Positions 6,203 to 14,645 of a stretch of DNA of 32,756 nucleotides are shown one piece after another. This stretch comes from Lachnospiraceae bacterium (GTDB lineage Bacteria > Bacillota > Clostridia > Lachnospirales > Lachnospiraceae): positions 1 to 32,756 of the forward strand of contig JAFZRH010000076.1 in the NCBI GenBank assembly GCA_017619975.1, given 5' to 3'. Under the pieces are notes generated by a model that did no database searches, was not told the origin of the DNA, and saw only the letters and a program-made list of their open reading frames with translations. Position 1 is the first letter of the stretch; the number at the start of each line of letters is the position of its first letter. The position numbers and the translations under genes were made by a program.

Positions 6203-8848
6203 GTGAAAGGAATCTTTCGTTTCATAAAAAAATATGCTTCTTCTTTCCTGATCCTGTTTCTGCTGATCACAGCGGGAACGGTCTGTTTTACGGCGCCCTG
6301 GCAGCTGGACCGCTCGATCCGCGGGACGGTGCTGCCCTATCTGACGTCACAGAACCGAAGCGATGCGGTGATCCGCTCCGCGCTGGGATTCGGAGCCGCT
6401 GAACGGGAGGCCGTCCGGAATCTTCCCGGTGTTGCGGAAGTGGCGGAAAGCTTTTCGTCGCCGGCGATTCTGAGCGCGCGGACGCTGGTGCGCAAGGTCA
6501 CGGTTCTTTCCCTTACGGAAACGGAAGACAGGCCGGAGCTGATCAGCGGCCGCCTGCCGGAAGCGTATGACGAGTGTGTGCTGAGCGAGGACTATCAGGC
6601 TCTGTCGGTACAGATCGGCGATACGGTCATTCTGTATCCGGCAGCAGAGGAAGAGAGCCTTCCGCTCAGGACCGACAGTCTGAAGGTGGTCGGTTTTGTG
6701 AGACATCCCGCTTTTCTGCATCGGGATCAGGGGGATTTTCTCCTGGTGCATCCCGCTTTGCCGGACCGGGACGGGGATCTTTGCCAGCAGCTGCTGATCC
6801 GTTCCGGGACGGACAGAGCCGCGCTGTTTTCCCCGGAATATGAAGAAAAAACGGCGGAACTCAGAGCTTCGCTGGAGGCTTTCGGCGTCCGTTTCGCTGC
6901 CGATAAACTGATCGAACAGGAAAATGCGATCCTGCAGGAAAAAGCCGCCGCACTGGCGGATATCAATGCCCGGCTGAGTCAGCTGGAAGCAGATGAAAAC
7001 GCTTTGGCGGGTCAAAGCGGCGCGACGGAAAGCCATATCAATGAGCTCCAGCAGGAGTATAATAAAGCAAAAGAGGAGTGGGAGGCCGCACAGGCTGTCC
7101 GGGACGCGACGTATGCCCACTTTGAAACCCTGCGGGACGAGCTGCAGGAAAAAGAAAGCCGTCTGGAGCAGCTCCAGGCGATCGATAAGATCGTGCGAGG
7201 CGAACTGACGCAGGTGGAAACGGTCCTGAGCAACAACGGCCTGAAACCGATGCTCCTGATCTTCCGGGGCTGCGCGGAAAGCATACTCAGCGCTTTTTTG
7301 AAGGCGGACCTGACAAAGCCTGCCGTCATGGAATCCGCGGTGGAGTCGGCCAGAAACCGCTGGGAATCGGAATGGGAGACCTTCCGGACGAGTCTTTCTG
7401 CGGAAGACGCCCATGAGATCGAGCACAGCATCAGCCGTTCGCTGGTGTCGCTCGGCATTGAGATCAGCAACCAGCTCCGGGATTACGGCAATACCCTGCA
7501 GTCAGCCGGCGCTCAGAATGCGGAGCTGCAGGGGGAAATCCGGACCATCGTCAATGAAAGAGGTTCCGGCGCGCTGTCCACCGCCATCTATTCCCGTATC
7601 GCGGAACTGCGGAACGAGATCAGCGCCCAGGAGCAGGAGTTTAACAGCTGTTCGGAAGTTTTGGAGCAGGACGACGCGGTCCTGAAAGAAAAACAGGAAA
7701 CCTGCGCCGCACTCGGACGGCAGCTCATTCTGGCCAGCAGCGAGTTTGAGGAGTGGAAAACCGAAGAGGGGACCCGCATTTCGGCGGCCCGGAAGCAGCT
7801 GGAGGAAGAAAAAAACGCGGCGGAAAGCGCTTTCGCTTCCGAAGAAGAGCAGCTGAAGGCCAAACGGGCCCAGGCCTGGTCGGTCTCGGATATCCGTTCG
7901 GATCAGACCGTGGAAGACCTCGGCATGGTTTCCCGGCTTTCACGCCGGATCGCGCTTTTCGGCGCTCTGACCGCCGGTCTCTTTGTTCTGCTGGCCGCTG
8001 CCTGTCTGCTGGCCAGGATGCTCCGGCGGGAAAAGGATGATCCGCTCTCCCGGACGGTCCTGCCGGAAAAGAAAAGAGATATCGTCCGGAAGGCCGGTCT
8101 TTCCCTTCTGATCCCCGCCGTTTTCGCGGGACTGCTCGGCATCGTGCTGGGACGGGGACTGTCTTCCCTGCTGACGCGGCGCTGCTGGAGCGAATACATC
8201 CTGCCGTCCGGAGGGACGGAGAGTTTTCCGGCTGGACTGCTGCTTGCCGTCCTGCTGCTGATCCTTCTGACTGCGGTCGGGCTGGGGATCCTGGCGGCCG
8301 GGAGCGGTTTCGGACGTTTACTGGAAGGCGCCGCCGCCGTTCTGGCGGCTGCCCTGATGAGCTTTGTCATCGGCAGTTTTCTCTGGATGAGCTGGGGGCT
8401 TTTCCGGAGCGGGCAGACGGTCGCTTCGCGGGCGCCGGTCTTTACGTCGCTTTCCCGAAGCTGGTCGCTCCTCTTTGTCCTTCTTGCTCTTTTCGGGATC
8501 CTGCTGCTGCTCCCCGGGACGGAACGTCTTCGCGCGGAGGAACAGCGGCGCCTGCTCACGCTGATGCGCGTCAACGGCAGTGATCGGAGAAGCTGTGAAC
8601 GGGCTCTCGTCCGGCCGTCTCTGCTTCCCGCGGCGGCGGGAGCGCTGCTCGGCGCGGGACTCGGCTGGTTTGTTTTTGCATCGCTGCTGCCCACCCTGCA
8701 GCAGCTGGATGCTTCTTGGAAAATTTTGCCGCCGTGGCTGGTCTGGGGACTGGCGGTCCTGCTGGCCTGGCTGTTGGTACGGCTGATCCCTGCCGGCGTG
8801 CGCCGCTATGCGGCGGCAGACGCGCTGACGGACGGGGAAGCCGTTTGA
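6203..8848 (+). CDS. FtsX/MacB-like permease with long extracytoplasmic coiled coils
   Basis: This 881-residue membrane protein starts at GTG 6203, preceded by AAAGGAG. It has an N-terminal membrane segment (about 13-33) and a periplasmic-type domain with the usual 'GRLPE...ECVLSEDY...IGDTV' features of this superfamily (to about 230). Long heptad-rich coiled coils follow (about 240-335 and 465-580), rich in Glu, Gln and Ala. The C-terminal half holds about seven or eight further membrane segments, beginning near 590 (FGALTAGLFVLLAAACLLA). FtsX-like permeases transmit mechanical force across the membrane rather than moving a solute, for instance to activate wall hydrolases or release lipoproteins. 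The energising partner would be the upstream GAF-ABC protein, whose ATPase motifs are degraded, so the mechanism is open. Leucine-rich membrane segments and high GC match the neighbours. Confidence 0.85.
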   Translation: MKGIFRFIKKYASSFLILFLLITAGTVCFTAPWQLDRSIRGTVLPYLTSQNRSDAVIRSALGFGAAEREAVRNLPGVAEVAESFSSPAILSARTLVRKVTVLSLTETEDRPELISGRLPEAYDECVLSEDYQALSVQIGDTVILYPAAEEESLPLRTDSLKVVGFVRHPAFLHRDQGDFLLVHPALPDRDGDLCQQLLIRSGTDRAALFSPEYEEKTAELRASLEAFGVRFAADKLIEQENAILQEKAAALADINARLSQLEADENALAGQSGATESHINELQQEYNKAKEEWEAAQAVRDATYAHFETLRDELQEKESRLEQLQAIDKIVRGELTQVETVLSNNGLKPMLLIFRGCAESILSAFLKADLTKPAVMESAVESARNRWESEWETFRTSLSAEDAHEIEHSISRSLVSLGIEISNQLRDYGNTLQSAGAQNAELQGEIRTIVNERGSGALSTAIYSRIAELRNEISAQEQEFNSCSEVLEQDDAVLKEKQETCAALGRQLILASSEFEEWKTEEGTRISAARKQLEEEKNAAESAFASEEEQLKAKRAQAWSVSDIRSDQTVEDLGMVSRLSRRIALFGALTAGLFVLLAAACLLARMLRREKDDPLSRTVLPEKKRDIVRKAGLSLLIPAVFAGLLGIVLGRGLSSLLTRRCWSEYILPSGGTESFPAGLLLAVLLLILLTAVGLGILAAGSGFGRLLEGAAAVLAAALMSFVIGSFLWMSWGLFRSGQTVASRAPVFTSLSRSWSLLFVLLALFGILLLLPGTERLRAEEQRRLLTLMRVNGSDRRSCERALVRPSLLPAAAGALLGAGLGWFVFASLLPTLQQLDASWKILPPWLVWGLAVLLAWLLVRLIPAGVRRYAAADALTDGEAV

Positions 8849-8858
8849 GGAGGAAAGA

Positions 8859-8993
8859 ATGCTGATTTTTGAAGAGGAACTCGCAAAGTTTCAGCCCAGC
8901 ACCGAAATTGATAAGGCAGAGGACGTGATCCGCACCGACACGGGTGACGTAACGGATCTTCTGATCGAACTGCTGAAGGAAAAGGAAGAATAA
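8859..8993 (+). CDS. 44-residue acidic small protein of the GAF-ABC operon
   Basis: This short gene runs from ATG 8859 to TAA 8993 and encodes MLIFEEELAKFQPSTEID followed by a further 26 residues ending LLIELLKEKEE. An AGGAGG site overlaps the stop codon of the permease gene and lies about 6 bases before the ATG. The stop codon directly abuts the ATG of the next gene. About a third of the residues are Glu or Asp; an N-terminal and a C-terminal amphipathic helix are likely (EEELAKF; VTDLLIELLKEKEE). There is no membrane segment, no signal peptide and no recognised family. Tight coupling on both sides argues it is a real member of the module, perhaps an adaptor between permease or ATPase and the zinc-ribbon protein. 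Confidence 0.75.
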   Translation: MLIFEEELAKFQPSTEIDKAEDVIRTDTGDVTDLLIELLKEKEE

Positions 8994-10229
8994 ATGCGCT
9001 GTTATCGCTGCGGAAATACGCTTGGCGCGGGACGGTACTGTCTGCACTGCGGTGCGGACGTAACAAAATACAGGCGGGTCGTGAGAATCTCGAACCGCTA
9101 TTATAACCATGGCCTGGAAAAAGCGCGGGTCAGGAACTTAAGCGGCGCGGTAGAGGATCTTTCCCGCGCGCTTGAAATTGATAAAAGAAATATCCCGGCC
9201 CGGAATCTTCTGGGGCTGATTTACTATGAAATGGGGGAGACGGTCCAGGCGCTCTGCGAATGGGTCGTCAGCACGCACTATCAGCCGGAGGATAATCCGG
9301 CAAACGATTACGTCAAACGGCTGCAGGAAGACAGAACCGAACTGGAAAAAGCGAATCAGGGGATCCGAAAGTTTAATTTCGGCCTGGATTACGCCAAAAA
9401 AGGCAGTGAAGACCTGGCAATCATCCAGCTGGAATGGGTCACGGTCCATCATCCGAAGATGCTGAAGGCACACAGCCTGCTTGCACTGCTGTACTATGCC
9501 GAAGGCAAATACGCGAAAGCGGAAAAGGAGATCCGGACGGTTCTGAAAGCGGATACGGGAAACGTTTTCTGCCTGAATATGGAAAAAGAGATGGCAGCCG
9601 ATATCCGTGCTCCGCAGGTCAAGCGCAAGGACAGTCTGAAGGAATCTCTGCGCGCGGCCGGTGAGGGCGTAGGTGACGAGACGGAGAAGATCCGCTCCGC
9701 CCTGAAGGGGCGTCCCGCCTTCCTGCTCCGGATCCTGCTGACAGCGCTGATCCTGCTGTGCGTGACGGCGGGGATCCTGGCGCCGACCCTGGAGCGCAGG
9801 CGCAGCCGGGCGATCAGTGACGCGGTGGCCAAATACAGCGAGGAGCTGGAACGTGTCAGGGGCACGCTGGGAGATTCCGATGCGCTGAAAGAGGCATACG
9901 GTGTTTTCCTGCAGATGTACCGCCTGGACCCGGTCGAGCCGGAGCAGCTGGCCGAGATCCATGCGCTTTTCGACGGGCTGACGGAAGATAAATCGGCCGA
10001 TCCCCTGTACCGCTCCCTTTACAGCGCCTGGGCCGCCTGGCTGCCGCAGCTGGACTGGGAAGCCGAATCCCGGGCGGCGACGACTGAAGAAACGACGACG
10101 GAAGAAGAGCCTCCTGAAACGGACGAGGACGGCAACCCGATCGAAAAACCCGTGGAGACGGATGAAAACGGCAATCCCATCGAAACGCCGGAAGCCTCGG
10201 CGGCTGCCGCGGAAGAAGGGCAGAACTGA
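8994..10229 (+). CDS. Zinc-ribbon, TPR and single-membrane-segment protein
   Basis: The product has 411 residues. An N-terminal zinc ribbon has four cysteines (Cys3, Cys6, Cys16, Cys19 in CYRCG...YCLHCG). TPR-like helical repeats follow (about 30-200, for example LSGAVEDLSRALEIDKRN and KYAKAEKEIRTVLKAD). A basic linker leads to one membrane segment (about 242-264), then an extracytoplasmic helical domain. The C-terminal acidic tail contains two tandem copies of a 13-residue unit (ETDEDGNPIEKPV and ETDENGNPIETPE). The zinc ribbon and TPRs face the cytoplasm if the usual positive-inside rule holds (RR/KR residues precede the helix, RRRSR follow it, so topology is not certain). The start codon follows the stop of the 44-residue gene without a gap. 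It likely scaffolds the GAF-ABC/permease complex; this is inferred from operon position only. Confidence 0.8.
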   Translation: MRCYRCGNTLGAGRYCLHCGADVTKYRRVVRISNRYYNHGLEKARVRNLSGAVEDLSRALEIDKRNIPARNLLGLIYYEMGETVQALCEWVVSTHYQPEDNPANDYVKRLQEDRTELEKANQGIRKFNFGLDYAKKGSEDLAIIQLEWVTVHHPKMLKAHSLLALLYYAEGKYAKAEKEIRTVLKADTGNVFCLNMEKEMAADIRAPQVKRKDSLKESLRAAGEGVGDETEKIRSALKGRPAFLLRILLTALILLCVTAGILAPTLERRRSRAISDAVAKYSEELERVRGTLGDSDALKEAYGVFLQMYRLDPVEPEQLAEIHALFDGLTEDKSADPLYRSLYSAWAAWLPQLDWEAESRAATTEETTTEEEPPETDEDGNPIEKPVETDENGNPIETPEASAAAAEEGQN

Positions 10230-10245
10230 AAATAAGGAGAAACAC

Positions 10246-11265
10246 ATGACCATTTTAGTGACCGGCGGCGCCGGATTCATCGGCAGCAATTTCATTTTTT
10301 ACGAGAGGGAGAAGCATCCGGAGGACCGGATCGTCTGTCTGGACAAGCTGACCTACGCTGGGAATTTAAGCACCTTGGGAAGCGTGCTGGACGCGCCGAA
10401 CTTCCGCTTCGTCAAAGACGATATCTGCGACCGGGAAGCGGTGTACCGGCTTTTTGAGGAGGAGCATCCGGATATCGTCGTCCATTTCGCGGCCGAGAGC
10501 CACGTGGACCGCTCCATTGAAAACCCCGGCGTGTTCCTGGAGACCAATATCCTCGGTACGGCGGTGCTGATGGACGCCTGCCGCAAGTACGGTATCACGC
10601 GTTACCATCAGGTCTCGACGGACGAGGTCTACGGCGATCTGCCGCTGGACCGTCCGGACCTTTTCTTTACGGAAGAGACGCCGATCCATACGAGCTCGCC
10701 CTATTCGAGCTCCAAGGCGGCGGCGGACCTTCTGGTCCAGGCCTATCACCGGACCTACGGGCTGCCGGTATCCATTTCACGCTGCTCGAACAACTACGGC
10801 CCCTACCAGTTCCCGGAGAAGCTCATCCCCTTAATGATCGCGAACTGCCTGGCGGACAAGCCGCTGCCGGTCTACGGGCAGGGCATCAACGTGCGCGACT
10901 GGCTGTATGTGGAGGATCACTGCAAGGCAATCGACCTGATCATGCGCAAGGGAAGAGTCGGCGAGGTCTACAACATCGGCGGCCACAACGAGATGCGCAA
11001 CATCGACATCGTGAAGCTGATCATCAAAGAGCTCGGCAAGTCCGAGGATCTGATCACCTTCGTTACGGACCGCAAGGGCCACGACATGCGCTACGCGATC
11101 GATCCGGCCAAGATCCACGCCGAACTGGGCTGGCTGCCGGAGACCCTGTTCGCGGAAGGCATCAGGAAGACCATCCGCTGGTACCTGGACAATAAAGAGT
11201 GGTGGGAGACCATCATCTCGGGCGAATATCAGAACTATTATCAGCAGATGTACGGACACCGGTAA
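10246..11265 (+). CDS. rfbB: dTDP-glucose 4,6-dehydratase
   Basis: This 339-residue enzyme converts dTDP-glucose to dTDP-4-keto-6-deoxyglucose, the second step of dTDP-L-rhamnose synthesis. Features: the NAD-binding GGAGFIGSNF at the N-terminus, DKLTYAGN (ribose and ring recognition), HFAAESHVDRSI, STDEVYGDL with the catalytic Thr-Asp-Glu, the YSSSKAAAD Tyr-x-x-x-Lys pair, and SNNYGPYQFPEKLIP. These together are specific for the RfbB/RmlB branch of extended short-chain dehydrogenases. ATG 10246 was chosen because AAGGAG lies 7 bases upstream and the protein then begins directly at its nucleotide-binding strand; a longer frame overlaps the previous gene. It follows the zinc-ribbon gene after 16 bases. 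The partner genes for the first and third steps (rfbA, rfbC) are not in this window. Confidence 0.95.
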   Translation: MTILVTGGAGFIGSNFIFYEREKHPEDRIVCLDKLTYAGNLSTLGSVLDAPNFRFVKDDICDREAVYRLFEEEHPDIVVHFAAESHVDRSIENPGVFLETNILGTAVLMDACRKYGITRYHQVSTDEVYGDLPLDRPDLFFTEETPIHTSSPYSSSKAAADLLVQAYHRTYGLPVSISRCSNNYGPYQFPEKLIPLMIANCLADKPLPVYGQGINVRDWLYVEDHCKAIDLIMRKGRVGEVYNIGGHNEMRNIDIVKLIIKELGKSEDLITFVTDRKGHDMRYAIDPAKIHAELGWLPETLFAEGIRKTIRWYLDNKEWWETIISGEYQNYYQQMYGHR

Positions 11266-11305
11266 AAAGAAAAAAACGGAAACCGTTTGAAACAAGGACA
11301 GAAAT

Positions 11306-12238
11306 ATGAAGGATGAAGCGATGCGCGTTCTGGTGACCGGCGTCAACGGTCAGCTGGGACACGACGTAATGAATGAACTGGACAAACGCGGCCACGTGGC
11401 GATCGGCAGCGATATCACGGAAGGCTATAACGGTCTGGCGGACGGCAGCGCGGTCTGCGAGGCGCCGTACGTACAGCTGGATTTAACGGACGGCAAGGCG
11501 GTCCGCCGCGTGATCCGCATGATCCGCCCGCAGGCGATCGTGCACTGCGCGGCCTGGACGGCGGTCGATAAGGCGGAAGATCCGGCGGTGAAGGACAAGG
11601 TCTGGGCCGTCAATGCCGGCGCCACGCGGACGCTGGCGGAAGCGGCGGCTAAGTGCGGCGCGAAGATGGTCTATATCAGCACGGACTACGTTTTCGACGG
11701 GCAGGGCACCGAGCCCTGGGACCCGGACTGCAAGGCGTACGCGCCTCTTAACGTGTACGGCCAGACCAAACTGGCCGGCGAGCAGGCGGTCGCGGAGCTG
11801 CTTGAAAAATATTTCATCGTCCGCATTGCCTGGGTCTTCGGGAAAAACGGCCAGAATTTCATCCGGACCATGCTGCGCCTGTCCGAAACGCACGATTCGC
11901 TGCGGGTCGTAAACGATCAGATCGGCACGCCGACCTACACCTTCGATCTGGCGCGCCTCCTGGCCGATATGATCGAAACGGACAAATACGGTTACTATCA
12001 CGCGACCAACGAGGGCGGCTATATCTCCTGGTACGATTTCGCCTGCGAGATCTTCCGGCAGGCCGGACGGAACGTCAGCGTGACGCCGGTGCCCACGGCC
12101 GAATACGGCGCTTCCGTGGCGGCGAGACCTTTCAACAGCCGGCTGGATAAATCCAAGCTGACGGCAAACGGCTTTGCGCTTTTGCCCGACTGGAAGGATG
12201 CGCTGCACCGCTATCTTACGGAAACCGGGGTGATTTAA
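11306..12238 (+). CDS. rfbD: dTDP-4-dehydrorhamnose reductase
   Basis: The 310-residue NAD(P)H-dependent reductase performs the last step to dTDP-L-rhamnose. It shows the N-terminal VLVTGVNGQLGHDV, the HCAAWTAVDKAE motif, STDYVFDGQG, YGQTKLAGEQ (catalytic Tyr and Lys) and RIAWVFGKNGQNF, all hallmarks of RfbD/RmlD. The start could be ATG 11306 or ATG 11321 (MRVLVTG); the latter has AAGGA 6 bases upstream and matches the usual family N-terminus, so the first five residues are uncertain. It lies 40 bases after rfbB, with a small AAACGG/CCGTTT hairpin between. Rhamnose made here would serve the wall polysaccharides, and the family 2 glycosyltransferase two genes on is a plausible user. Confidence 0.95.
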   Translation: MKDEAMRVLVTGVNGQLGHDVMNELDKRGHVAIGSDITEGYNGLADGSAVCEAPYVQLDLTDGKAVRRVIRMIRPQAIVHCAAWTAVDKAEDPAVKDKVWAVNAGATRTLAEAAAKCGAKMVYISTDYVFDGQGTEPWDPDCKAYAPLNVYGQTKLAGEQAVAELLEKYFIVRIAWVFGKNGQNFIRTMLRLSETHDSLRVVNDQIGTPTYTFDLARLLADMIETDKYGYYHATNEGGYISWYDFACEIFRQAGRNVSVTPVPTAEYGASVAARPFNSRLDKSKLTANGFALLPDWKDALHRYLTETGVI

Positions 12239-12239
12239 C

Positions 12240-12743
12240 GTGAGCGCGCGGGAAACGATCTATCTGGCCGGCGGCTGCTTCTGGGGCATGCAGAAGTATT
12301 TCGATCAGTTCGAAGGCGTTCTGGAGACAGAAGTCGGCTATGCCAACGGGCCCGACCGGGCGCCGAGCTATCGGGAAGTCTGCGCGGATTCCGGTCATGC
12401 GGAAACGCTGCGCATCGTCTACGATCCGGAAAAACTCCCCTTTGGGAAGCTCCTGGACGACTATTTCCTGGTCATCGATCCGCTCTCCGTGAACCGGCAG
12501 GGGCACGATGCGGGCATCCAGTACCGGACGGGCATCTATTATACGAATGACGCGCAGAAGGCGGAAGCGTTGGAATACGCCGCTGCGCTCGAAAAGCAGT
12601 TGGGGCAGAAGCTGGCGGTGGAGATCGCTCCGCTCGGCAATTTCTTCCCGGCGGAGGAATATCATCAGAAATATCTGGACAAGAATCCGGGCGGCTACTG
12701 CCATATCCCGGCTTCTTTCTTTACGTTAAAAGAGAGGGACTAA
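12240..12743 (+). CDS. msrA: Peptide-methionine (S)-S-oxide reductase MsrA
   Basis: This 167-residue enzyme reduces the S epimer of methionine sulfoxide in proteins and free methionine, repairing oxidative damage. The catalytic Cys13 lies in the invariant GGCFWGMQ, followed by GVLETEVGYANG, the substrate-site DPLSVNRQGHDAGIQYRTGI and a late Cys in GGYCHIP that may act as the resolving cysteine. The start is GTG 12240, two bases after the rfbD stop; a GGGGTGA purine run overlapping that stop can serve as the ribosome binding site. No MsrB domain is attached, and no msrB is seen nearby. Its place among envelope genes suggests simple operon sharing rather than a common pathway. Confidence 0.95.
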   Translation: MSARETIYLAGGCFWGMQKYFDQFEGVLETEVGYANGPDRAPSYREVCADSGHAETLRIVYDPEKLPFGKLLDDYFLVIDPLSVNRQGHDAGIQYRTGIYYTNDAQKAEALEYAAALEKQLGQKLAVEIAPLGNFFPAEEYHQKYLDKNPGGYCHIPASFFTLKERD

Positions 12744-12746
12744 GGC

Positions 12747-13682
12747 GTGGAAAAGGCCAAGATCACGATCCTGCTGGCGGCCTATAAGGGCGGCGAATAC
12801 GTCGGCGCGCAGATCGATTCGATCCTCGCGCAGGACTGCCGGGACTGGCAGCTGATCCTTTCCGACGACGGAGAGGATACCGTCCCGGTCCTGGAACGGT
12901 ATGCCGCCGCGCACCCGGACCGCATCCGTCATATTCGCTCCGGGCAGCGCTTCGGCAGCGCGCAGAAGCATTTCATGTATCTGCTGACGCATTTCGGGCA
13001 GGAGACGCCTTACGTCATGTTCTCGGATCAGGACGACGTGTGGCATCCGGACAAGGTCCGGAAGACGCTGGCCGTGATGCAGGCGGCGGAGGACGATCCT
13101 TCAGAACCGGTCCTGGTGCATACGGACCTGCGGGTCGTGGACGGAAACTTACAGGAGATTGCACCGGGTTTTCTGGCATTTTCGAAGATCGACGGGAAGC
13201 GCCTGGCTTTTCATGAACTGTTGGTCCAGAACGTCGTGACCGGCTGCACGGTGATGATCAATCACGCGCTGGCTGAGCTGGCTGCCCGGGCCGGTGAGGT
13301 CCCGCAGATGATGATGCACGACTGGTGGCTGGCGCTGATTGCCGCGGCCTTTGGGAAGGTTGCTTTCCTGCCGGAAGCGACCATCGATTACCGCCAGCAC
13401 GGGAAAAACCAGGTCGGCGCGAAGAACGCGGGCTCGCTCGCCTACTTAAAGAGCCGGCTGAACGGAACGTATATCCGCGCCATGCGCGACGAGACCGCCG
13501 CCCAGGCGGCGGCATTCCGCAAGGTTTACGCGGATCGCTTAAGCCCGGAGCAGGAAAAGCTCTGCCGGGTCATGGCAGGCTTTGCCGGCCACGGCAAGCT
13601 CCGGCGGCTGCGGACGCTTGGCCGGTATCATTTATGGAAAAACACGCTGCCCCGGAAGATCGGGCAGATGATCTATTGGTAA
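12747..13682 (+). CDS. Family 2 glycosyltransferase, possible rhamnosyltransferase
   Basis: The 311-residue protein has a GT-A fold N-terminus: ITILLAAYKGGEYVGAQIDS, then ILSDDGE, then the metal- and sugar-nucleotide-binding MFSDQDDVWHPDKV. The C-terminal half includes MMMHDWWLALIAAAFG and IDYRQHGKNQVGA, which are features I associate with the bacterial rhamnosyltransferase-like group of GT2 enzymes. It would transfer a sugar from a nucleotide donor to a cell-surface glycan, on the cytoplasmic face. The proximity of rfbB and rfbD makes dTDP-rhamnose a good guess for the donor, but this is inference. The start is GTG 12747, three bases after the msrA stop; the site AGAGAGGGAC just upstream overlaps the end of msrA. 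Confidence 0.88.
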   Translation: MEKAKITILLAAYKGGEYVGAQIDSILAQDCRDWQLILSDDGEDTVPVLERYAAAHPDRIRHIRSGQRFGSAQKHFMYLLTHFGQETPYVMFSDQDDVWHPDKVRKTLAVMQAAEDDPSEPVLVHTDLRVVDGNLQEIAPGFLAFSKIDGKRLAFHELLVQNVVTGCTVMINHALAELAARAGEVPQMMMHDWWLALIAAAFGKVAFLPEATIDYRQHGKNQVGAKNAGSLAYLKSRLNGTYIRAMRDETAAQAAAFRKVYADRLSPEQEKLCRVMAGFAGHGKLRRLRTLGRYHLWKNTLPRKIGQMIYW

Positions 13683-13710
13683 AGGATCTTTGACAGGGAG
13701 GAGCAGGCAG

Positions 13711-14103
13711 ATGGTGATCCGCGGCATCGGCGTGGACGTATGCAGAATATCCCGCATGAACAAAATGACGCTTGAGAGCCGCTTCGTGGAACGCTTCTTC
13801 TCGGAAGAGGAACGCTCTTACCTCGCGGGAAAAGGCGTCGGCTTCCGCCAGTCCCTGGCCGGCCTGTATGCCGCCAAGGAAGCTTTTGCCAAGGCGCTGG
13901 GCAGCGGCGTGCGTGGCTTTGAACTGAAAGAGGTCGAGATCCTTCACACGGCGGAAGGCCAGCCGTATTACCGTGTATCCGGCGCGGCGCTCGCCGTTCA
14001 GCAGGAACGAAAGATCGAACAGGTCTTTTTGTCCATCTCCCATGACGCCGGCATCGCGGCGGCTTTTGCCGTTGCCTGGGGCAGTCAGACGGACGAAGCG
14101 TAA
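13711..14103 (+). CDS. acpS: Holo-[acyl-carrier-protein] synthase
   Basis: This 130-residue phosphopantetheinyl transferase moves 4'-phosphopantetheine from CoA to a serine of apo-ACP, making it competent for fatty acid synthesis. The family motifs are GIGVDVCRISRM (Mg-binding Asp), ERFFSEEERSYL, the LYAAKEAFAKALG helix with its metal-binding Glu, and LSISHDAGIAAAFA. Length is typical of AcpS (about 120-135). ATG 13711 was selected because GGGAGGAG lies 8 bases before it; a frame 21 bases longer is open, but its start lacks such a site. It follows the glycosyltransferase gene after 28 bases in the same long run. Confidence 0.95.
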   Translation: MVIRGIGVDVCRISRMNKMTLESRFVERFFSEEERSYLAGKGVGFRQSLAGLYAAKEAFAKALGSGVRGFELKEVEILHTAEGQPYYRVSGAALAVQQERKIEQVFLSISHDAGIAAAFAVAWGSQTDEA

Positions 14104-14126
14104 AGAAAGAAGAGAGGTAGCATCCC

Positions 14127-14558
14127 TTGTGGTCCCGGAAGATCGGTGAAGAAGATAAGGGATTATTTCCGGCAGCACTGGCTTTTTTCGGTGCTGCCGC
14201 CTTGATGTGGCTTTTTGCCGAACTGTTTCCGGCAGCTGTGGAATGGCTGCGCTGGAAGATCCCCTGCCCCATCCAGGCGCTGACCGGTCTGTACTGTCCC
14301 GGCTGCGGCGGGCAGCGCGCCGTGAAGGCGATGCTGCACGGCGATCTGCTTTCCAGCCTGTATTATCACCCGGCGGTCCTGCCGGCGGCGCTGTATCTGA
14401 TGGTTTATCTGATCAGCCAGGGCTTAAACCGCCTTACAAAGGGCAAAACCCCCGCGCTTTGTTTTAAAAACTGGCATCTGTACGTGCTTTTAGGCCTGCT
14501 CATCCTGCAGTGGATCGTGAAAAACGTGCTGATGTGGGCGGGGATCTATAAAATATAA
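14127..14558 (+). CDS. DUF2752-family membrane protein
   Basis: This is a 143-residue protein with three or four hydrophobic segments (about 16-36, 80-100 and 118-140). The motif IPCPIQALTGLYCPGCGGQR followed by HGDLLSSLYYHP is the recognisable core of DUF2752: a CP...CPGCGG cysteine group at the membrane boundary. The molecular role of the family is unknown. The annotated start is a TTG at 14127, preceded by GAGAGGTAG; an alternative start was not seen within the first 40 residues. It is the last gene of the plus-strand run that begins at 4979 and lies 23 bases after acpS. No clear terminator follows it before the low-GC island. Confidence 0.85.
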   Translation: MWSRKIGEEDKGLFPAALAFFGAAALMWLFAELFPAAVEWLRWKIPCPIQALTGLYCPGCGGQRAVKAMLHGDLLSSLYYHPAVLPAALYLMVYLISQGLNRLTKGKTPALCFKNWHLYVLLGLLILQWIVKNVLMWAGIYKI

Positions 14559-14645
14559 AACGATAGACGGGAGATTCTGTTATGCTTAAACGTCGTCTTC
14601 CGATATCTCTTGATATACCATGGTAAGATGGAGGTGTGAAGAACA

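Noticed and set aside
14598-14629. Promoter for the immunity-like gene (TAAGAT at 14624-14629 with extended TGG)
   Set aside because: No acceptable -35 box at 16-18 bases and the -10 match is weak; left out of the features.
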